A stretch of DNA of 64,000 nucleotides from Zasmidium citrigriseum (GCA_002786025.1 NHNW01000045.1:248001-312000); one strand, 5' to 3'; positions 33,684 to 46,351 are shown, counted from the stretch's first letter. Notes: a model not told the origin generated them from the sequence alone. Numbers and translations: made by a program.

Positions 33684-34319
33684 TCACTTATGCCGGTCCC
33701 AGGTGCTCTCGAAAGTCCCGACCCACTGACCCCAACCAGCAACCTTGCCCTCGACAAGCGACTTGAGCTCTGGAATTGACGGCACTTCGCCGGCCTTCTT
33801 GAGATCCAAAGGCTCCGTCAGAGCGACAATCTGGAAGAAGTACCGATGCGGGCCATGACCAAGCGGCGGTCTTGCAGGAATGTATACGATGTTCCTTCTA
33901 TTCTTGCCCACGGTAAAGCCGGCTTTGATGATGTTCTTTTCGCCCTCTTTGCGAACGAGCTCCAGATCTGACGGCCCGATGCTGGAGCGAGAAGCGGGTA
34001 CACCAGCGTAGATGCCGTGGGGATTCGAGTGACCTAGCGGAGCATCTGGATCTTCGAAGACAAGAAGGTATTCCTTGACTTTGGCTGGATCTACGCCGGA
34101 TAGGGACCACTTGATCTCTGGAATACGACCCGAGCCCCATGCTCCGTGTTCTTTGCCAAGTCTCGAGTTTGATGGGCCTATCTCTGGTGCATCCACAGTG
34201 ATGTTTGGCTCGGGAAACTCTTTGAATGCTGGCGCTTTGCAGAAGAGATCGTGGTCATTGCCTCTGCGTCCGGAAAAGAGCTTGCCGAGCATCCATTCAG
34301 GGTAGTCGGACAAGGGCAT
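33684..34319 (-). CDS. Phosphatidylethanolamine-binding protein (PEBP/YbhB-like)
   Basis: Single exon of 211 residues from ATG 34319. The PEBP ligand-pocket motifs are both present: EDPDAPLGH (DPDxP block) and LGHGPHRYFFQIVAL (GxHR block). The arrangement is closer to the YbhB/YbcL type than to yeast Tfs1. No signal peptide, so cytosolic. PEBP proteins bind phospholipid head groups or inhibit proteases and kinases; the exact partner is unknown. Confidence 0.88.
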   Translation of the reverse strand: MPLSDYPEWMLGKLFSGRRGNDHDLFCKAPAFKEFPEPNITVDAPEIGPSNSRLGKEHGAWGSGRIPEIKWSLSGVDPAKVKEYLLVFEDPDAPLGHSNPHGIYAGVPASRSSIGPSDLELVRKEGEKNIIKAGFTVGKNRRNIVYIPARPPLGHGPHRYFFQIVALTEPLDLKKAGEVPSIPELKSLVEGKVAGWGQWVGTFESTWDRHK

Positions 34320-35335
34320 TGTCGCAAAACTGAGAGTCGGTAAGTGCGTTCAATCGCCGCTATCGAGTTGACTCAAGCTGCCCAGATACGTTTTGGGATC
34401 ATTTCTGGAACTTTTGCCCAGCAGGCAGGTCGTCTTATATATGGGTGATCGTGCGACTAGCTCATTTCGTCAGTGTTTGCGAGAGATGCTGATAAGTTCA
34501 TGCTGATGCTGACCGTGGGAAATTCGGACTGTCAACCGTTTGGATTGTCCTATTCGGTTTAATGCTCGCCTTAACGCCGCTATCTTCCTGCCGAACTCTA
34601 CCGGCATCGGCCATTCGAGTGTTCGGCCAGCTCGAAGTCATGAACGTTGCCGCAACCGCGCCGACTTCCTTCACTTCTATATAAACGTACATCAGGATCT
34701 GTGTTTACTATAGGCAGAGCTTTTGGAGCCTTTTGCAGGGCGTCGCATTGAGAAGGCAAGTTTGCATTCATACTTCGATGCAAGCCTCCGCATCACTGCT
34801 TTTAGAGTGACCGAGCGAGACTTGCAATCGTCTTTCTTGCCGCATACCTGTTCTGACCGCACGCTGTCTGGCAACAGCAACCCTATAACGACATGCAGCA
34901 AGATCTTCATCGGCAGTCGAGCCGGACGAAAGGAGAGCTTGAATTTGGACCAGGACCACAATGGCGTCTCCTTTGGACCAATACAGCATCGATGAAGATT
35001 GCGGCCCGCATCGTCATTGCTAAGAATGCCACAAACGATCGATTCGAGCCCACGCTTAGGATAGCCAGCCACGAATTTCCCCTCTTGGAAGTTAGAGACA
35101 TTCTAGAGCATTGACTCACGTGGCTATTCTTCCAAATAGCTCTCCAGCTCCTCACATTGCATCATTATAGCGCGAGCTTCAGAGCTCGAGAAACTTTGGA
35201 AGATCTCGAGCTACAGATGTCATTTAGGACAAGTCGAGCTTATAATGGCACTTCCCCTCATCGTTACACAAAGACAAAGCCAAGCTTTGAACATTCACTT
35301 CATTTGCAACATCCCAGTCAGGAGCTTCTGTAATC
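34320..35335. other. Divergent promoter region, 1 kb
   Basis: Separates the divergent PEBP and GST-like genes. No gene seen. Confidence 0.5.
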
Positions 35336-36347
35336 ATGGCACCGATCATCCATTTCGACTATGGTAAGCACAATTCGCTCTCCACCAAGCACACAACATC
35401 AGAGACCTGACCAAAGCACCCTTCAGACTTCTCCCCCTACGGCCAAAAAACCAAACTCGCGCTCCAAGCCGCCGGAATCCCCTTCCAAAAATGCGACCAA
35501 CCCATAGTCCTCCCCCGTCCCGACCTCGAAGCCCTCGGAATAACCTACCGGCGCATCCCCCTCCTCGCCGTAGGCAAAGACGTCTACTGCGACTCCGCGC
35601 TCATAATCTCCACAATCCTCACGCAACTCGGCGGAAAACTCCAAACTTCACCTGCCGATCGAGCTTTTCTCGAATGGGGCGATAAAGTCTTCGCCGAGGC
35701 ATTGGGCATGATCCCGATGAGCTTTTTGACGGATGGGTTTGTGAAGGACCGGGAGGCGATTTTTCCGTTTTTGAAAAGACCGGATATTGCTACGCTGAGG
35801 CCGAGTGCGTTGGCGCAATTCCGTTCCCGGCTTCGACAAATTGAAGAAGAGTTCCTCGGAAACTCCTCAGGTCCTTTCATCAACGGAAGCCAGATCTCCC
35901 TCGCGGACATTCATGTCATGTGGCCGGTGCGCTGGGCGGTGAATAATCTTGACGTCGGGGAGAAAGATGGGTGTGGGAAGAACGATTTCCCGAAGGTGTG
36001 GAAGCTGATTGAGAGTTTGCCGGAGGTGAAGCCTGAGGTGCTTTCGGCGGAGAAGACGCAGGAGACTATTCGCGGCGCGGAGTATAGTGTGAGCAAGGAG
36101 TGGGATGTGCCGAAGGGGGATGCGTATGGGATTGAGAAGGGGGCTATGGTTAATGTGGAGAGTTTTGAGTAAGTGTTTCCATTGTTGAAGAAGGACCTTT
36201 GACTGATTGTGTTACAGCTCGACGCCAGGCAGTTACCCGCAAGCTGGCAAACTCATCGGGACGACGATCGATGAGGTTGTGATCGAGATCAAGGACGGCG
36301 TTAGACTGCATTTCCCAAGAATTGGATATATCGTCCGCAAGCAGTAA
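35336..36347 (+). CDS. Glutathione S-transferase-like protein
   Basis: Exons 35336-35363, 35427-36168 and 36218-36347 give 299 residues; introns are 63 and 49 bases. The N-terminal thioredoxin-fold domain reads HFDYDFSPYGQKTKLAL and RRIPLLAVGKDVYCDSALI, with the cis-Pro and Ser of the glutathione site in place. A helical C-terminal domain follows (FINGSQISLADIHVMWPV holds the usual N-capping box). A further 60-residue extension at the end, partly in exon 3, is more than the family usually has. Substrate unknown; detoxification is the usual role. Confidence 0.85.
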
Positions 36348-36503
36348 GACGACAGAAATCTTTACGACAGTTGGACAAGGCTGAGAAAGGGGTTGACAGG
36401 AAAGACAATCCACGACTGTAAAGAAAGAAGATTGATTAGATTACCCATCTCACGAGTATGTCAACTGCTAAAGACGTTGACGCCATGAATCTCACACACC
36501 ATA

Positions 36504-39500
36504 TCACCCCTGCCAAACCCTCACCCCCCTCCTCTTCATAACATCCTCCCCACCCTGCATCACAATCCCCCACTCAGCAACCGTAGCCCCCGTCCCATTC
36601 CTCTCATCCCTCGTCCCAACCGTCGCCCAGTTCCCCCAAATCTCCAACGTCGCGTACCTCGCACTCCAAACCGGCTCATCCAACGTAACATTCGTCGTAT
36701 TACTCATATACGGCCGAATCACAAACTCCAAATCCTCATCGAAAGGATCACTGATGGTGACATTATCACTACTCGTGACATTGAGTGGCGGGACGACGGA
36801 GGTGTCAGAGAGGTTGTGGAAAGTCACGCGGTAGGAAGTGGGCGGGGCTTGCGCCCAGTCGAAGGTTATGGCGGTTATGGGGACGAAGGGTTCGGGGAGG
36901 GAGACGGTGAGCGAGGCGGTTGTGTTGCTGAGTGTTGGTTGCCATTTGGTGGAGATGGCGCCGTCGACGGCGCTGAGGGGGAATTGGCCTGGTTCGTAGT
37001 CTGCGTCTGAGGATATGGGGCGGCACTGCGCGAGGTTGCCAGGGATCGTCTTGTTCTGGCCGATTTGGCGGTTCTCGATCGTCAGGTTGCCCATCGGTTC
37101 GAGGTTGAGGATATCCGTCCCGGTCAGAGAAATCGTCACTGGGATGGAGCTGTTCGCAAAAGTGCTGTTCGCCGTAGACAGAGGCGTCTCCAATCTCCTC
37201 AAGGTCGTGTGCGTCTGGTTCGAGTAGGCCTTGATCGGCCAGCCATTCCAGTAGATCGTTCGATACTCCAGCTGTGGAATCTGAGGAGGCAACGAAGGAT
37301 CGATGTCGAGAGTATCAGGATTGAGTCGAAGACCAAGGTATCCGAAGACGGCAACACGATTCGCTCCACCGACACCAGTCAAGAACGGAAAAGCAGGGTG
37401 CGTTCCCCCGTTGATAGACCAGTCGTCAATGAGTTGTTCACTGAACTGGAACCACGGTCCACGAGTGTATGGCTGAGAACCGTACAAATCGTACGTGTAC
37501 GACGAGCAACCAGAAGGACTCTCACGGTTGGCAACGATGCTGAAGACGCCGTATGTCATAGCCGGCCCATCAGGAGATTGAGCACTGGCGTAGTAGTCCA
37601 GGTTGCTCAGAGTGTACGGATTCGGGTATTGCAAGAAGTCATCGATGAGCACAATATCCGCCTGCTTGACAGTGATGCTACCGTTCTGCGTCGCATACTC
37701 CAGAATGATGTTCGCATCGTGGTTAACCGGGACCGTGATCAGCGACGAAATATTCGCCCAGGTCTCATTCGCTTCCATACCGAACCGCTCCCTGATGTCG
37801 TTGGTACTGTTCAGATGGCTCGACATCAATACCATCGTGAATCCTACGTTGTTCTGAAAGTTGGCATACTCGTCGGGGTCGGTGGCGTTATACAGCTCAT
37901 AGAGGCCAGTGGTGTCGTTAAAGTCGACCAGCTCGGCGTAAAGTTGACCAATTGCTTCATAGATAGGGAAGAGTTCCTCTCTGAAGAAGTCAGTGTCTCC
38001 GGTAACGGTCCAGTAGTTGTAGAATTCCAGTCCAATATCTCCGTTCAGATGGTACTGGTAGTCGAAGCAAGGCCCAGTCTAAAATCAAAGTTAGCAAATA
38101 TCCCATATAATAAAGAGTATGGGATACATTCGCCCGTGCAATTGCCGTAGCGTGCGCTCGTCCAGGGGTACGCCGCCGCCTCACTCGAAAACTTCCCCGT
38201 CTCATTCTGGCTCGACTGATACGCAGTCTCAACATTCGCCCTCGCCTGGCCATGTAACTCAACCCGATACCTCGCAATCTGCCTCGCAGCTTCCGGGAAA
38301 GAAACAACAAGACCCGGCTGCATCCAAACCTCCACATCCCAGAAAACCAAGCCCGCATAGCAAGACCCGCCCAGGCCACAGACGCTGATACTGTTGACCT
38401 GGAGCTGTGAGTTGTTCCCCGCGGCGATGACGGCGTTGTCGGAGATGGTGTTTTGCAGGAGTTGGAAGGGGTTCGTGATGGCTGTGATTTGCAGCTCTTG
38501 GACGTTTTCGTCGAAGGGGAGGGAGCCGTTGGTGTCGCGGAAGGAGTCGACGCTGTTGGCTGGCATAACTGTCATCCATTCTTCCACGTGAGAGGCTAGG
38601 AGGGAGTCGAATCCCGTGTTGGCTCCGGTCCAGGAGGCGTTTAAGGCTGTCGACTGCGGCATCTCAAACGCATCACTACTCGCACCACCAACAAACTTCG
38701 TAACCGTCGAAGTCCTTCCAGCAGCCAACTGCACCCCCATCCCCTGCGCAATCGTCGAAGAATTCCCCCCTTCTTCCACCCTCATCCGACTCCGCAAATC
38801 ACAACTCTCATCCCCAACCATCGCACTCGAGATATAAGCCGTGACATTCCGGATCCCATTCGGTCGAACCGCGCTCCAGATCATAGCCCAAGCGTCGTAA
38901 TACCCTTTATCCACGAAATCCGTCCGAACGGCACAGTCCCCGTCTAGAAGATCGATGACTGTGACGTTGACGTCTTCTCGCGGTGTCATTTCTAGCCTGA
39001 CGACTGCGAGGTTGATGTGGAGTTTATGCACGAACATTGAGTACGCCACGTCGATTTCTGGGCCGGAAGCTGGCGTCCAGGTGTAGTTCCAGTGCATCAA
39101 ACCCCTGCGGATATCTAAGCTGGAACTGAAGTTGGAGATCTTGGAACTCTCCACGTTGGCATCGAGCATTTCGTCTCCGGCTTGGACGAGTAGACCTGCC
39201 CAATGCGGCACCCCGCTGATGACACTCTCCCCACCATACTGATTCAACCACTCGAAATTGGTCCCATTGGTCGTCGGCTGAGAATCCCAGAAACCAGAAA
39301 TCGTCGCAAAACTCTGTCTCCGATCGAAAAGTGGCCAACCTTGGATCACATCACCATTGACAGGCTCGTCGATGTCGAAGAAGGGGCCCACGGCGGCGAG
39401 ATTAATCCCCAAGTAGCCATTGGCGAGGGACATGCGGGATTGGTAGTGGTGCGGATCCAGATGCGTTGTGGTAATGATCCACTTGTCATCGTCCCAGGTC

Positions 39501-39574
39501 GTGCCATTAAAGCGGGTGTTGTACGTCGTCGCTGAGGCCAGGCCGGCGAGGCCCAAGACCGCTGGGAGGAGCAT
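36504..39574 (-). CDS. Acid trehalase (GH65), intron with GA donor
   Basis: Exons 39574-38132 and 38078-36504 give 1005 residues. The signal peptide is residues 1-15; many N-glycosylation sites fit a vacuolar or wall location. The enzyme splits trehalose to glucose. GH65 landmarks are VFWDVEVWMQP, YPWTSARYGNCTG and TGPCFDYQYHLNGDIG; the C-terminus has an F5/8-type carbohydrate-binding region (SSDADYEPGQFPLSAVDG, TKWQPT). Family continuity (GNCTG then TGPCFDY) needs an intron at 38131-38079 that starts GAATGT rather than GTATGT. The nearest real GT, four bases on, shifts the frame. The gene is therefore either spliced by a GA-AG intron, mutated at the donor, or affected by a base error. Confidence 0.82.
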
Positions 39575-40499
39575 TGTGTCTGCGAGGCATGGTCGTTAGT
39601 TTTGTTCGGGTTGTCTCGCGTTGGTACAGAGGCGATCAGGTTGTGGATGCCTTGGACATGTCATATGCTTTCCTCCTCTGAAGGAGAGCAAAGCTCCTTC
39701 CCCCAGTCTCCACTCCGACTGAACCAGATCTCGAAAACCCACTCACCTGGTCACCACTCTCCCAAACCAATCAACCTTCCGAAGACTCGCGAAGCGGGTA
39801 CCTGAAAGTCTCCAATCGCTTGGGTCAAGCTCTCCTCACACACAAAATCCACACTCAACTTGAAACCACTTCACGAGCATCTGCAGAGACGAAAGGTGAG
39901 GTGGAAGTGCGGTCTTCACATCACCCTCCCAAAACTCAGCTGGAACATTCGGTCCGTCTACTGCATCACCCCAGAACCCCAAGCCCGCCACGAGGTTTTC
40001 CTTGCTGCTTTGTCCGGTTCACAGTGACGTCGGCCAAAACGCACTTCCCCGCATTTAGCCGAGAGGGGAAGGTGTGTGGGGCGAGCTAGTCCGTGGCGAA
40101 AGCGAAAGTCTGCAGACTAGACACGTGAGAACACTCCGCGGGATTGGAAGCGTGAAGAAGTGCCTGACGATCGTGAAAGTTACCAGACAGACAGGAAGGT
40201 GATGAAGAAACGACATGTTTTTCGTTTCCTCATATCTACCATGCCCATCCCATCTATCGTTTCCTTGCTTTCAATTCATATCCCACGTTGAAGTATCGTT
40301 TTCCACAAGAGTATGTTAAAACCCATGGGTATTTCCGCCCGTTTGCCTTCTCTCGAAACGACAAATAACGCCTTCGCTTGAACGCTTTGCAAAATCAGGT
40401 AGTGTGTTGAGACACATGCTTTTCATCTCGCATGCATTACAGGTTAGGCGGAACTGTTTGTTGAGAGCTCTGCCGCGTTGAAGTGCTGGGTGTATGCGT
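39575..40499. other. Intergenic stretch
   Basis: Promoter side of the acid trehalase gene and 3' side of the glycine decarboxylase gene. No gene seen. Confidence 0.5.
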
Positions 40500-41329
40500 C
40501 TATGTTGGCGCTGGTGCCTCGAGGCCGGTCATGCCTTCGACTGTTTCGACTGGGGCGCAGCTGTGATCATGTTAGCACACGGCAACGAAAGTAGTGAGAG
40601 AGTTATGCTTACCTGCAGAACAAGTTCATATCACCATACGCATCATCCAATCGGGTGACTGGAGGCCAGAACTTCTTCTCCTTGAGCCAATCCAGCGGAT
40701 ACGCGGCCTTTTGACGGTCATAGGGACGGTTCCACTCCGATAGGATGAGATCCTTCATGCTGTGAGGCGACATCTTCAAGACGTTGCCCTCCTTTGGCTG
40801 CTTGCCCTCTTCAATCTCAGCAATCTCCTCACGGATGGAGATCAGGGCGTCGCAGAAGCGGTCCAGCTCGTTCTTCGACTCGGACTCGGTCGGCTCGATC
40901 ATGAGAGTGTTGGCGACGGGCCACGACATGGTGGGCGCGTGGAAGCCGTAGTCCTGCAGGCGCTTGGCGATGTCGATAGCTTCGATACCGGCGGTCTCCT
41001 TGAACTTGCGGACATCGAGGATGAACTCGTGTGCACATCGACCGTTCTCGTTGGTGTAGAGGATAGGGTAGTAGGGCTTGAGGCGAGACTGAATGTAGTT
41101 GGCGTTGAGGAGTGTGATCTTGGTGGCGTGGGTCAGGCCGCGAGCACCCATCATCTTGATGTATGCCCAGCTGATGGGCAAGATGCTGGCTGATCCCCAT
41201 GGAGCACCAGAGACAGGAGCGATGCCCTTCTCACCTCCAACCTTGACAAGAGGATGACCTGGCAGGAACGGAGAAAGATGCTCGGCGACACCAATCGGCC
41301 CGACACCTGGACCGCCGCCACCGTGAGGA

Positions 41330-41367
<38 letters not shown>

Positions 41368-42460
41368 AGCACCGATCTCACCTGGCGAGCACAATCCGAT
41401 TTGAGCGTTCATATTCGCGCCGTCCATGTAGACCTGACCGCCATACTTATGGACAAGATCACAAGCCTCCTTGACGTTCGGCTCAAAGACACCGAAAGTC
41501 GATGGATACGTGATCATGATGGCACCAAGCTCATCTTGGTACTTCTTGCATTTGGCCTCCAAGTCTTGCATATCGAGGTTGCCGGTAGCGTTCTCGCACT
41601 TGATGGTCACAACTCGCATGCCTGCCATCGCCGCAGAAGCTGGGTTGGTTCCGTGGGCTGAGACTGGGATTAGACAGATGTCACGCTTCGTGCCGGGTTG
41701 TTGCTCGAAGTACTTGCGAATCACACGAAGGCCCGTGAACTCGCCCTGTGCTCCAGAGTTTGGTTGGAGGGAGACAGAGTGGAAACCGGTAATCTCTGCA
41801 AGATCTTCCTCCAGCTCCCTGATCATCTGCATATAGCCCAAAGTCTGGTCTGGTGGTGCGAAGGGGTGGATGTTGGCGAATTCGGGCCAGGTGATGGGGA
41901 GCATCTCAGTGGTCGCGTTCAGCTTCATCGTGCAAGATCCGAGTGGGATCATAGAGTGCACAAGTGAGAGATCCTTGGACTGCAAATGATGCATGTATCG
42001 GAGGATTTCGGTCTCGGAGTGGTATGAGTTGAAGACTGGGTGCTGCAGGTAGTCAGAGGTACGCTTGAGCGACGCTGGAAGGTTGCCCAATGCCTCAACA
42101 CCTTCGGCAAGCTTGTCCACGTCTACCGGCTCGGTGGTGAAAGCGCGGAAGATCTCCTCGATCTGCTTCTTGCCCACCGTCTCATCGATGGTGATGCCAA
42201 TGTGGTCGTTGTCGATGACGCGGAAGTTGGTCAGGAAGTTCTGCACGGTCTTGCTTGCAAATCCAGGAGCGTCGTGCTTCTTCACAACAACGGTATCGAA
42301 TGCAACGGGCTGCTTCACCTCAAGACCAGCATCTTCAAGACCCTTTGCGAGCACTTGGGTCATCTTGGCCACCTTCTCCGCAATTCGCTTCAATCCAGTC
42401 GGACCGTGATAGATGGCGTACATGGCGCTCATGTTGGCGAGAAGGGCTTGGGCTGTGCAG

Positions 42461-42503
<43 letters not shown>

Positions 42504-43752
42504 TCTGCAATGCGAGACGAGCGGCGTTATCACCCAGACGGTCCTTGGAGAGACCAATGAGACGACCTGGGATCTTGCGCTTGTGCTTGTCGCCGACTGC
42601 AAAGAAAGCAGCATGAGGACCTCCGAACCCGAATGGCACACCAAAACGCTGAGCGTTACCGAATGCCACGTCTGCACCGAACTCGCCCGGTGGAGTGAGC
42701 AGGGTCAATGCAAGCAAGTCAGTGCCCACGGCAAAAGTGCCCTGCAGTGCATGGACTTTATCTGCCAAGTTTCTGAAGTCCTCAACACCACCGAGAGTAT
42801 CTGGGTATTGGGCCAGCACGCCAATCAAATCCTCGCCAACGTCGTCCACAGCCTTGCTGTTGTTAGCCAGCACATCGCCGACCTCAATGGTAATCCCAAA
42901 GCCCTGAGCACGGCTCTCGAGCACAGCAATGGTCTGAGGGTGGCAAAGATGCGAGACAAGGTAGACCTTCTTAGCACGTCGCTGTCGGGCGATGGGCAGC
43001 GAGTTGACCGACAGGGTCATGGCTTCAGCCGCAGCCGTGGGCTCATCCAAGAGCGAAGCATTGGCAATAGCCATGCCCGTCAGATCGGTGACCATGGTCT
43101 GGAAGTTCAGCAGAGACTCCAGGCGACCTTGGCTGATCTCTGGCTGGTATGGAGTGTAGCTGGTGTACCATGCTGGGTTCTCCAAGATATTGCGCTTGAT
43201 TACCTCAGGCACTCTTGTTCCCGCATAGCCAGCACCAATGTAGCTCTTGTAGACTTTGTTCTCGCTCGCAATCTCCCGCAATCGGTTGATCAGCTGGCTT
43301 TCTGAGTATCCGCCCTCGCTGGTAGCCACAGAGCCAGACTCAGGCATTGGCCCCTCAACTTTCAGATCTCTGCTGGAGAGAATAGCCGGGGGCAAGACCT
43401 GACTCACAAACTCGTCCAAACTCTTGACAGGCGGGTCGAGCATCTGCAGCATCTCCTCTGCCGTGGTGGCGGTGGGGCCAATGTGGCGGCGGGGAAAGGT
43501 ATCGAGAGGGGCGAAGAGTGAGGCATTCTGGAGGTCTTGCTTGGGCTCTGCTGAGGTGGTATCGCTGGTCGAGCTGGAGTAAAATGTGCGGACGTTGCTA
43601 TGCGAGGCCCGCGACTGGATCGGGGCAATGCAGGACCGTGTTACTGCTGGTACACGCGCCTTGGGGCTGAAGACAAGACACTTGGACGACAGTGGCCGGC
43701 GCGTGGCCAGCCATTGTGCGCGCAGCCTCAGTGCCGCGGCCGAGCCAGACAT
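40500..43752 (-). CDS. GCV2: Glycine decarboxylase P protein, mitochondrial
   Basis: Exons 43752-40613 and 40560-40500 give 1066 residues, the usual size. The start is ATG 43752 (MSGSAAALRLRAQW), which opens an Arg/Ser-rich mitochondrial presequence; the open frame continues further upstream but without a better start. The protein is the pyridoxal-phosphate subunit of the glycine cleavage system. The cofactor lysine is in NLHKTFCIPHGGGGPG. The core starts with FPRRHIGPT and ends DAYGDMNLFCS. The small last exon (20 codons) replaces an early stop and gives the family-like CAPVETVEG end. A nearby role in one-carbon metabolism is not reflected by neighbours. Confidence 0.95.
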
Positions 43753-44936
43753 GCTGGATGTGGTGAGGAGGAAAAGTTGTGTGACTCGGGAGCGAAGCCG
43801 GTGGTCAACGCCAAAGATTTCGAGGTCGGAGTTGAGATTAGAGGCTTGCAAACATTCTCGGTCGGAATGAGGAGGGTCTCGAGCAATAATGTGCTCGTAG
43901 GTGAATAGGAGAGCGGTGTGTAGGAAAAGTGAGACTGACGACAAGACTTGGATATAATGTTGAGGTCTCGGAGACCGTATGCGATAACGGCTAGCCACGG
44001 GCCTTTCGCCGGACTATCAACCCACCTCCAGCCATCCAGTCCCGCGCGCCTGCTCCGCTCCGCCCGATGCTTGCGAAATGTGTGTCAAAAGTACTACTAC
44101 AATCTGAATATTACTCACCTCTCCGCCTTCCACAGCATCATATCAGTGAAAAGGGCGTTGCTATCGTTGTCGCCGTTGCCAATCGTGGCATTGATAGGCG
44201 GCCACGTGGAGATCCTGGTCGACGACGAGATTGACGAGATTCAGCCACTGCAACTCTGTCCTCTTCCCACCTCTTCATCACGGGCAAAACCAGCGACGAC
44301 GTGCTACTTCAAGCAGTATCACCTTCCATCAGGAAAGCATGGCGAAGGTGTAGCGACTGGTCATAGACGAATCCTCACGGAACGACTCCCGATGACTGAC
44401 CACCACCCGAAGAGCTGTCGACATGTGATGACACTCGAGTACCTGCGTACCGGCTGACGTCTCAAGGCCGTAACCTCATCGCCTCAGGCCATCGACCTTC
44501 CATCTCTGGTCTGCAGCTGCCACTCTGAAACCGCCATTTTCATCCACACAGCCCAATGGTTCTCCTTTGTGCCTCCGCGGTCGCTTGGCAGATCGACAGA
44601 CAAGAAGCTTTGTGCCCTGCCCCGCCCAGTCAAACACCACCAGCGCTCGCAAGGAGTGCGTCAGCTGGAGTGCTGCATTTCGTATTTTGTCTTTCTTTCA
44701 TATATATTTCTGGCTGTTTCTGCTTAAAATTCCGCCGCATTGAGTAGCGACAGCGAGAAAGGGATTTCAAGACTGAGACGGCATCGTATCACGAGACGTC
44801 GAAGCTCGCGTCACTATTGAGAGGAGCCGATTTGCAGTGAAGATCGAAGGCCAGCCACTGAAGCATTTAAAGAAGCATCCAGCCTCAACTTTCGGAATCA
44901 AACATATCCAAGACTCTGACGACCTCAACAACCAAA
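43753..44936. other. Divergent promoter region, 1.2 kb
   Basis: Lies between the divergent GCV2 and GPI-protein genes. No gene supported. Confidence 0.5.
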
Positions 44937-45608
44937 ATGACTCGACAACTTCTCGCCACCACACTGGCCTTGGCTACTCTCGCCCACGCACAAACTACAG
45001 TCGTGGTCGACGAGAGCAGCACTCAGACCGATCCCATCGAAGTCACTTCACGACCAACCGACGACGTACCCAACATGAGCGAGCCTATAGAAGTCTCAAC
45101 GACAGTCATCGATGACAGCACTATTCCCGTCGTCATCAGCGCCCCATTGACAACGATCCCCATCTCCAGCGTCAGCAACCACATCAATGGCAACAACACC
45201 TACACCGGAACGGTGCCTACATCGACTGGGGCGGACAGCTGTGTCACTGTCACGATGCAAGGCGAGCCGATGTTCACCATTCAGACGGATACCATCCTCA
45301 ACACGCCATGCACGTATACGGTCTATGGAGGCGCTTCGAGTGGATCTGCGGACATATCCTCAGACGTCTTGACCACCACTTCGACTCCTGGTACTAGCAG
45401 TGGCGAGACGACGATTGTCACTGGAACGGCCTCGACTTCTCCTTCCACGATGTCTCCTTCGACGACTGCTCCACCGGACTCTTCTGAGAGCACGGCATCT
45501 GAGAGCTCTGCCCCAGCCACCCAATCTGACGGCGCCGCGAACCGCGTGGGCATGGGTGCCGAGGGCTTGGGTCTTGTTGCATTCATCGGAGCTTTGGGAC
45601 TGTTGTAA
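44937..45608 (+). CDS. GPI-type Ser/Thr-rich surface protein
   Basis: Single exon of 223 residues. Residues 1-18 are a signal peptide (LLATTLALATLAHA). The middle is rich in Thr, Ser, Ile and Val, with two cysteines (DSCVTVTM and NTPCTYTVYGG) that could pair. The C-terminal half is Ser/Thr-rich linker, then DGAANRVGMG and a hydrophobic tail (LGLVAFIGALGLL), the layout of a GPI-anchor signal. Likely a small cell-wall or plasma-membrane protein; family not recognised. Confidence 0.8.
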   Translation: MTRQLLATTLALATLAHAQTTVVVDESSTQTDPIEVTSRPTDDVPNMSEPIEVSTTVIDDSTIPVVISAPLTTIPISSVSNHINGNNTYTGTVPTSTGADSCVTVTMQGEPMFTIQTDTILNTPCTYTVYGGASSGSADISSDVLTTTSTPGTSSGETTIVTGTASTSPSTMSPSTTAPPDSSESTASESSAPATQSDGAANRVGMGAEGLGLVAFIGALGLL

Positions 45609-45848
45609 GGGAAGAGTTCCCTACATGAAAGCCTCCAGAAGGCCACCAGTGGTCCAAGACATCGTGAAGAAAATGATCCTACACGGCATTCGAACCAACC
45701 AGACAGCGAAATAATGTAATCAAAATGAAGGTCACACAATGAAGGTCATAAGGTCATTCCCAATCCGTCCTATCCAATCTAGCTTCTTCCCATCATGTAT
45801 CCCCTCATAACTCATAAACCATCACCCATCCCCAAGCCCCCAAATCAT

Positions 45849-46351
45849 CTAGCAGAAATACCCATAGCAAGCATCAGTCCTCCCACCACCCGCGCTCAAA
45901 TCCAACAATCCCAAAACATTCAAATCAAACCCCCCTCCAGCGCGGGAGTATCGAGCTGATGGATAACCCCACTGCCGCGCCGCACGCAATTGTGCCAGGG
46001 CTTGTGCTTGACGGAGGGCTTGGATTTGGTTGGCTTGTTCCGCGCGGGCTTCGAGGGAGCGGCGGGCGATGTCCTAGGGGATGAATCAGTATTAAGGACG
46101 ACTTGGGAAGCGTGGAAGGGGATGTACCATTGAGTCCTCATCAAAACTAAGAGCCTGGGCTTGTTCCGCACGGGCTTCGATTTCGAGGGAGCGGCGGGCG
46201 AAGGCCTGGCACGATGTGTTAGTTGCGCGGATGCGGTTATAAAGTGATGGAGACGAACCAATGTGTCCTCGTTGATAGGCTGTGGAATTGGGCCTGCGGC
46301 TACGGAGGCGATGGTTGCCGCGAGGGTGGTGAGGAGAAGGGTGAATTGCAT
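45849..46351 (-). CDS. Small secreted protein built from a duplicated ARRSLE exon
   Basis: Exons 46351-46259, 46205-46128 and 46073-45849 give 131 residues; introns are 53 and 54 bases, both in phase 0. Exon 1 is almost exactly the signal peptide plus a short linker. Exons 2 and 3 begin with near-identical peptides, AFARRSLEIEARAEQAQAL and DIARRSLEARAEQANQIQAL, so one exon was probably duplicated. The helical, Ala/Gln/Arg-rich repeat continues (LRQAQALAQLRAARQW), then Gly-rich sequence, and the protein ends CYGYFC, the only two cysteines of the mature protein. No family recognised. Repeats with paired Arg recall processed secreted precursors, but this is only a resemblance. Confidence 0.7.

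Noticed and set aside
38122..38128. GTATCC at the acid trehalase intron, resembling a U12-type donor
   Set aside because: Using it shifts the downstream frame, the intron has an ordinary CTAAC branch region, and I know of no support for U12 introns in this group.
42040..43305. 421-codon open frame on the plus strand
   Set aside because: It is antisense to the clearly recognised GCV2 coding region and has no domain of its own.
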